64,000 bases of DNA from Rhizobium brockwellii. Its GTDB lineage: Bacteria; Pseudomonadota; Alphaproteobacteria; Rhizobiales; Rhizobiaceae. Shown here one piece after another: positions 62,947 through 64,000 of the stretch. The stretch is taken from contig NZ_CP053440.1 of assembly GCF_000769405.2 (NCBI RefSeq), positions 1 through 64,000 on the forward strand. Reading direction: 5' to 3'. Every line of letters starts with the position of its first letter. Position 1 is the stretch's first letter. The notes beneath the pieces are model-generated. The model ran no database searches. It had not been told where the DNA came from and was given only the letters and a program-made list of their open reading frames with translations. A program made the translations under genes and the position numbers.

Positions 62947-63238
62947 CTAACCAGGATCGCCGGCCCAGTCTTCATGTCCATGGCGTATTCGGATCACGAA
63001 AATGGCTCCGTTCTCTTCGATCCGGTAGACAACGAGATGCGCTTTGAACGGATGGATCCTAACGTGCGGCGAAATTATCTCGCTCACGCGCCATTCGCGG
63101 ATTCGCGGCGATCAGGTCAAGCACCGCGAACAGCTCGTCATGATACCTCCTAGCCTGTGCGGATCCGAAAATGCGGACACTTTGCTCGGCGATTGCAATA
63201 ATGTCCTCTTCCGCTTCGACAGAAAGGCTAAAACGCAT
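62947..63238 (-). pseudogene. parE-type toxin, one frameshift
   Basis: Starting at ATG 63238, which overlaps the parD stop by one base, the frame reads RFSLSVEAEEDIIAIAEQSV through LIAANPRMARERD. It then hits a stop. The neighbouring frame continues with ISPHVRIHPFKAHLVVYRIEE and HGHEDWAGDPG to TAG at 62947. Together they make a normal RelE/ParE protein of about 97 residues, so one small indel near 63065-63085 has broken the gene. Confidence 0.85.
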
Positions 63239-63492
63239 TATCTGCTGCCGCGGGTAGGTTCCGCGCGCGCGACTGCCGCTGCAAAGAGTTCGTCCTTCGA
63301 ACGACCGCCAACACCACTTTTGAGACCGTCGTCGACAAAGCGCTGCATGGCAGCAATCTTATCACTGCGTGCTTGGTCCCTGCGAATCAAGTCGCGCACA
63401 TAGTCACTGGCATTGGAATATCGCCCGGTCCTCGCTTGAGCCTCGACCCAATCTTTCATTGGGTCTGGTAAAGATACGTTCATAGTAGCCAT
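63238..63492 (-). CDS. ParD-type antitoxin
   Basis: An 84-residue ribbon-helix-helix antitoxin of the ParD family. MNVSLPDPMKDWVEAQARTGRYSNASDYVRDLIRRDQ is diagnostic, and the C-terminal half binds the toxin. ATG 63492 has GGAGG 5 nt upstream. Its stop overlaps the start of the broken parE gene. Confidence 0.88.
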   Translation of the reverse strand: MATMNVSLPDPMKDWVEAQARTGRYSNASDYVRDLIRRDQARSDKIAAMQRFVDDGLKSGVGGRSKDELFAAAVARAEPTRGSR

Positions 63493-63651
63493 TCGAGCCT
63501 CCATACTGCGCACAAGCTAACTGAAATTGGCAAAGTTTGTCAAACTAGTTCCTCATTCTCTATCGGCGAAAAGCGACGCACCTGGTTTGGACCAAAGGAG
63601 ATGTTGGGAGGCTTGATGTGAGATAGCCCCACGAACCGCGCGCGGTTGCAT

Positions 63652-63810
63652 CGACCGATCCTGCCCGAGGAAGGCAGCAAGTTCGGCTTGAAACACGTTG
63701 CACGCAGGCCTCGTCCGGCACGAGCACATGGTTCTTGCTCTCAAGCGGTACGAAGCTCGCGTTCGAAATCGCGGCGGCAAGCTTGCAAGCTTGATCAAAC
63801 GGCAAGCCAC
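63652..63810 (-). pseudogene. C-terminal fragment of an alpha/beta-hydrolase-containing regulator
   Basis: Two minus-strand frames give CKLAAAISNASFVPLESKNHVLVPDEA and then, shifted, VFQAELAAFLGQDRS. This matches the C-terminal end (LAAxIPxARFVPLxSxNHILxxDEPAWxxFxxEL) of alpha/beta-hydrolase domains found in some regulator or cyclase fusions. Only about 50 codons remain. Confidence 0.45.
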
Positions 63811-63965
63811 GTCACCGCGGCTAGGCAAATCGCGCCGGTCCCTAAGATCACCTTCTCCGACGCATTCCCTCAGAAACTAGTTTCGATCTTAGACCCTGTG
63901 AGATAGACATCCCCGGTCCATACGCGCGTGTTTTGCTTCGACGCGTCAATCCTCGGAGTTGCATC
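63811..63965. other. Upstream region of the last gene
   Basis: No gene is supported here. The segment directly before 63966 contains CGGAG at about 9 nt from the ATG, a possible ribosome site. Together with 63514-63651 it makes up the rest of the gap after parD. Confidence 0.35.
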
Positions 63966-64000
63966 ATGAAAATCGCGCCGCAGCAGCGGATCTATGTCTG
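63966..64000 (+). CDS. Partial gene cut by the window end
   Basis: ATG 63966, after a GGAG-like site, opens MKIAPQQRIYV and runs off the window. Eleven codons are too few to name it. Confidence 0.35.
   Translation, partial: MKIAPQQRIYV

Noticed and set aside
1..64000. tRNA, rRNA and intact transposase genes
   Set aside because: None could be recognised in either strand by eye.

Overview
The window looks like the repA-proximal part of a large, low-copy repABC plasmid of a Rhizobium-type alphaproteobacterium. It opens exactly on the start codon of an intact repA-repB-repC operon that carries the usual antisense RNA between repB and repC. The other genes are rhizobial in style: many binding-protein-dependent ABC importers, GntR, DeoR and LacI regulators, GC-rich coding sequence, frequent 1-4 nt gene overlaps and TTG or GTG starts. 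No rRNA, tRNA, CRISPR array or intact transposon was seen.

Layout. (1) 1-3659: repABC. (2) 3772-9470: a sugar or sugar-acid module with a DapA-family lyase, a GntR regulator, a Tat-type solute-binding protein, two permeases and a PfkB kinase; it has no ATPase of its own. A decayed phosphate-transporter scar (DUF47/Pit) follows. (3) 10291-16913: an ugpB-A-E-C-Q set for glycerol-3-phosphate and glycerophosphodiesters, followed by a DeoR regulator and a HAD phosphatase. (4) 16871-33675: a 17-kb catabolic locus. A divergent ABC importer lacking an ATPase lies next to a LacI regulator. It is followed by two Gfo/Idh/MocA oxidoreductases, two AP-endonuclease-type TIM barrels, two alpha/beta hydrolases, a DeoR regulator, a class I aldolase, a PfkB kinase, a lone sugar-type ABC ATPase, a ribulose-phosphate-epimerase homologue and a ROK kinase. 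I do not recognise the substrate, and this is one of the two most interesting regions.

(5) 33703-52452: an accessory motility and signalling island. It holds a membrane chemoreceptor, a decayed vapBC pair, a DUF6502-DUF5666 pair, flgE-flgK-flgL without the rest of a flagellum, a repetitive EF-hand protein, a TetR regulator with an apparent operator, a six-repeat DUF1217 protein, a soluble PAS-PAS chemoreceptor and a GAF-PAS-GGDEF-EAL protein. (6) 53050-60752: two polar-amino-acid ABC operons, separated by an intact Phd/VapC toxin-antitoxin pair and a GntR regulator. (7) 61155-64000: a D-tartrate dehydratase gene beside remnants of dctA and lysR, a parD antitoxin with a frameshifted parE, another gene remnant, and the first codons of a gene cut by the window edge.

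Taken together this is an accessory replicon specialised in nutrient scavenging and taxis. Single-copy gene scars (pit, vapC, an LLM monooxygenase, dctA, lysR, parE) at module boundaries show how modules were joined and trimmed. All functional calls come from reading the sequence and motif knowledge; no database search was run.
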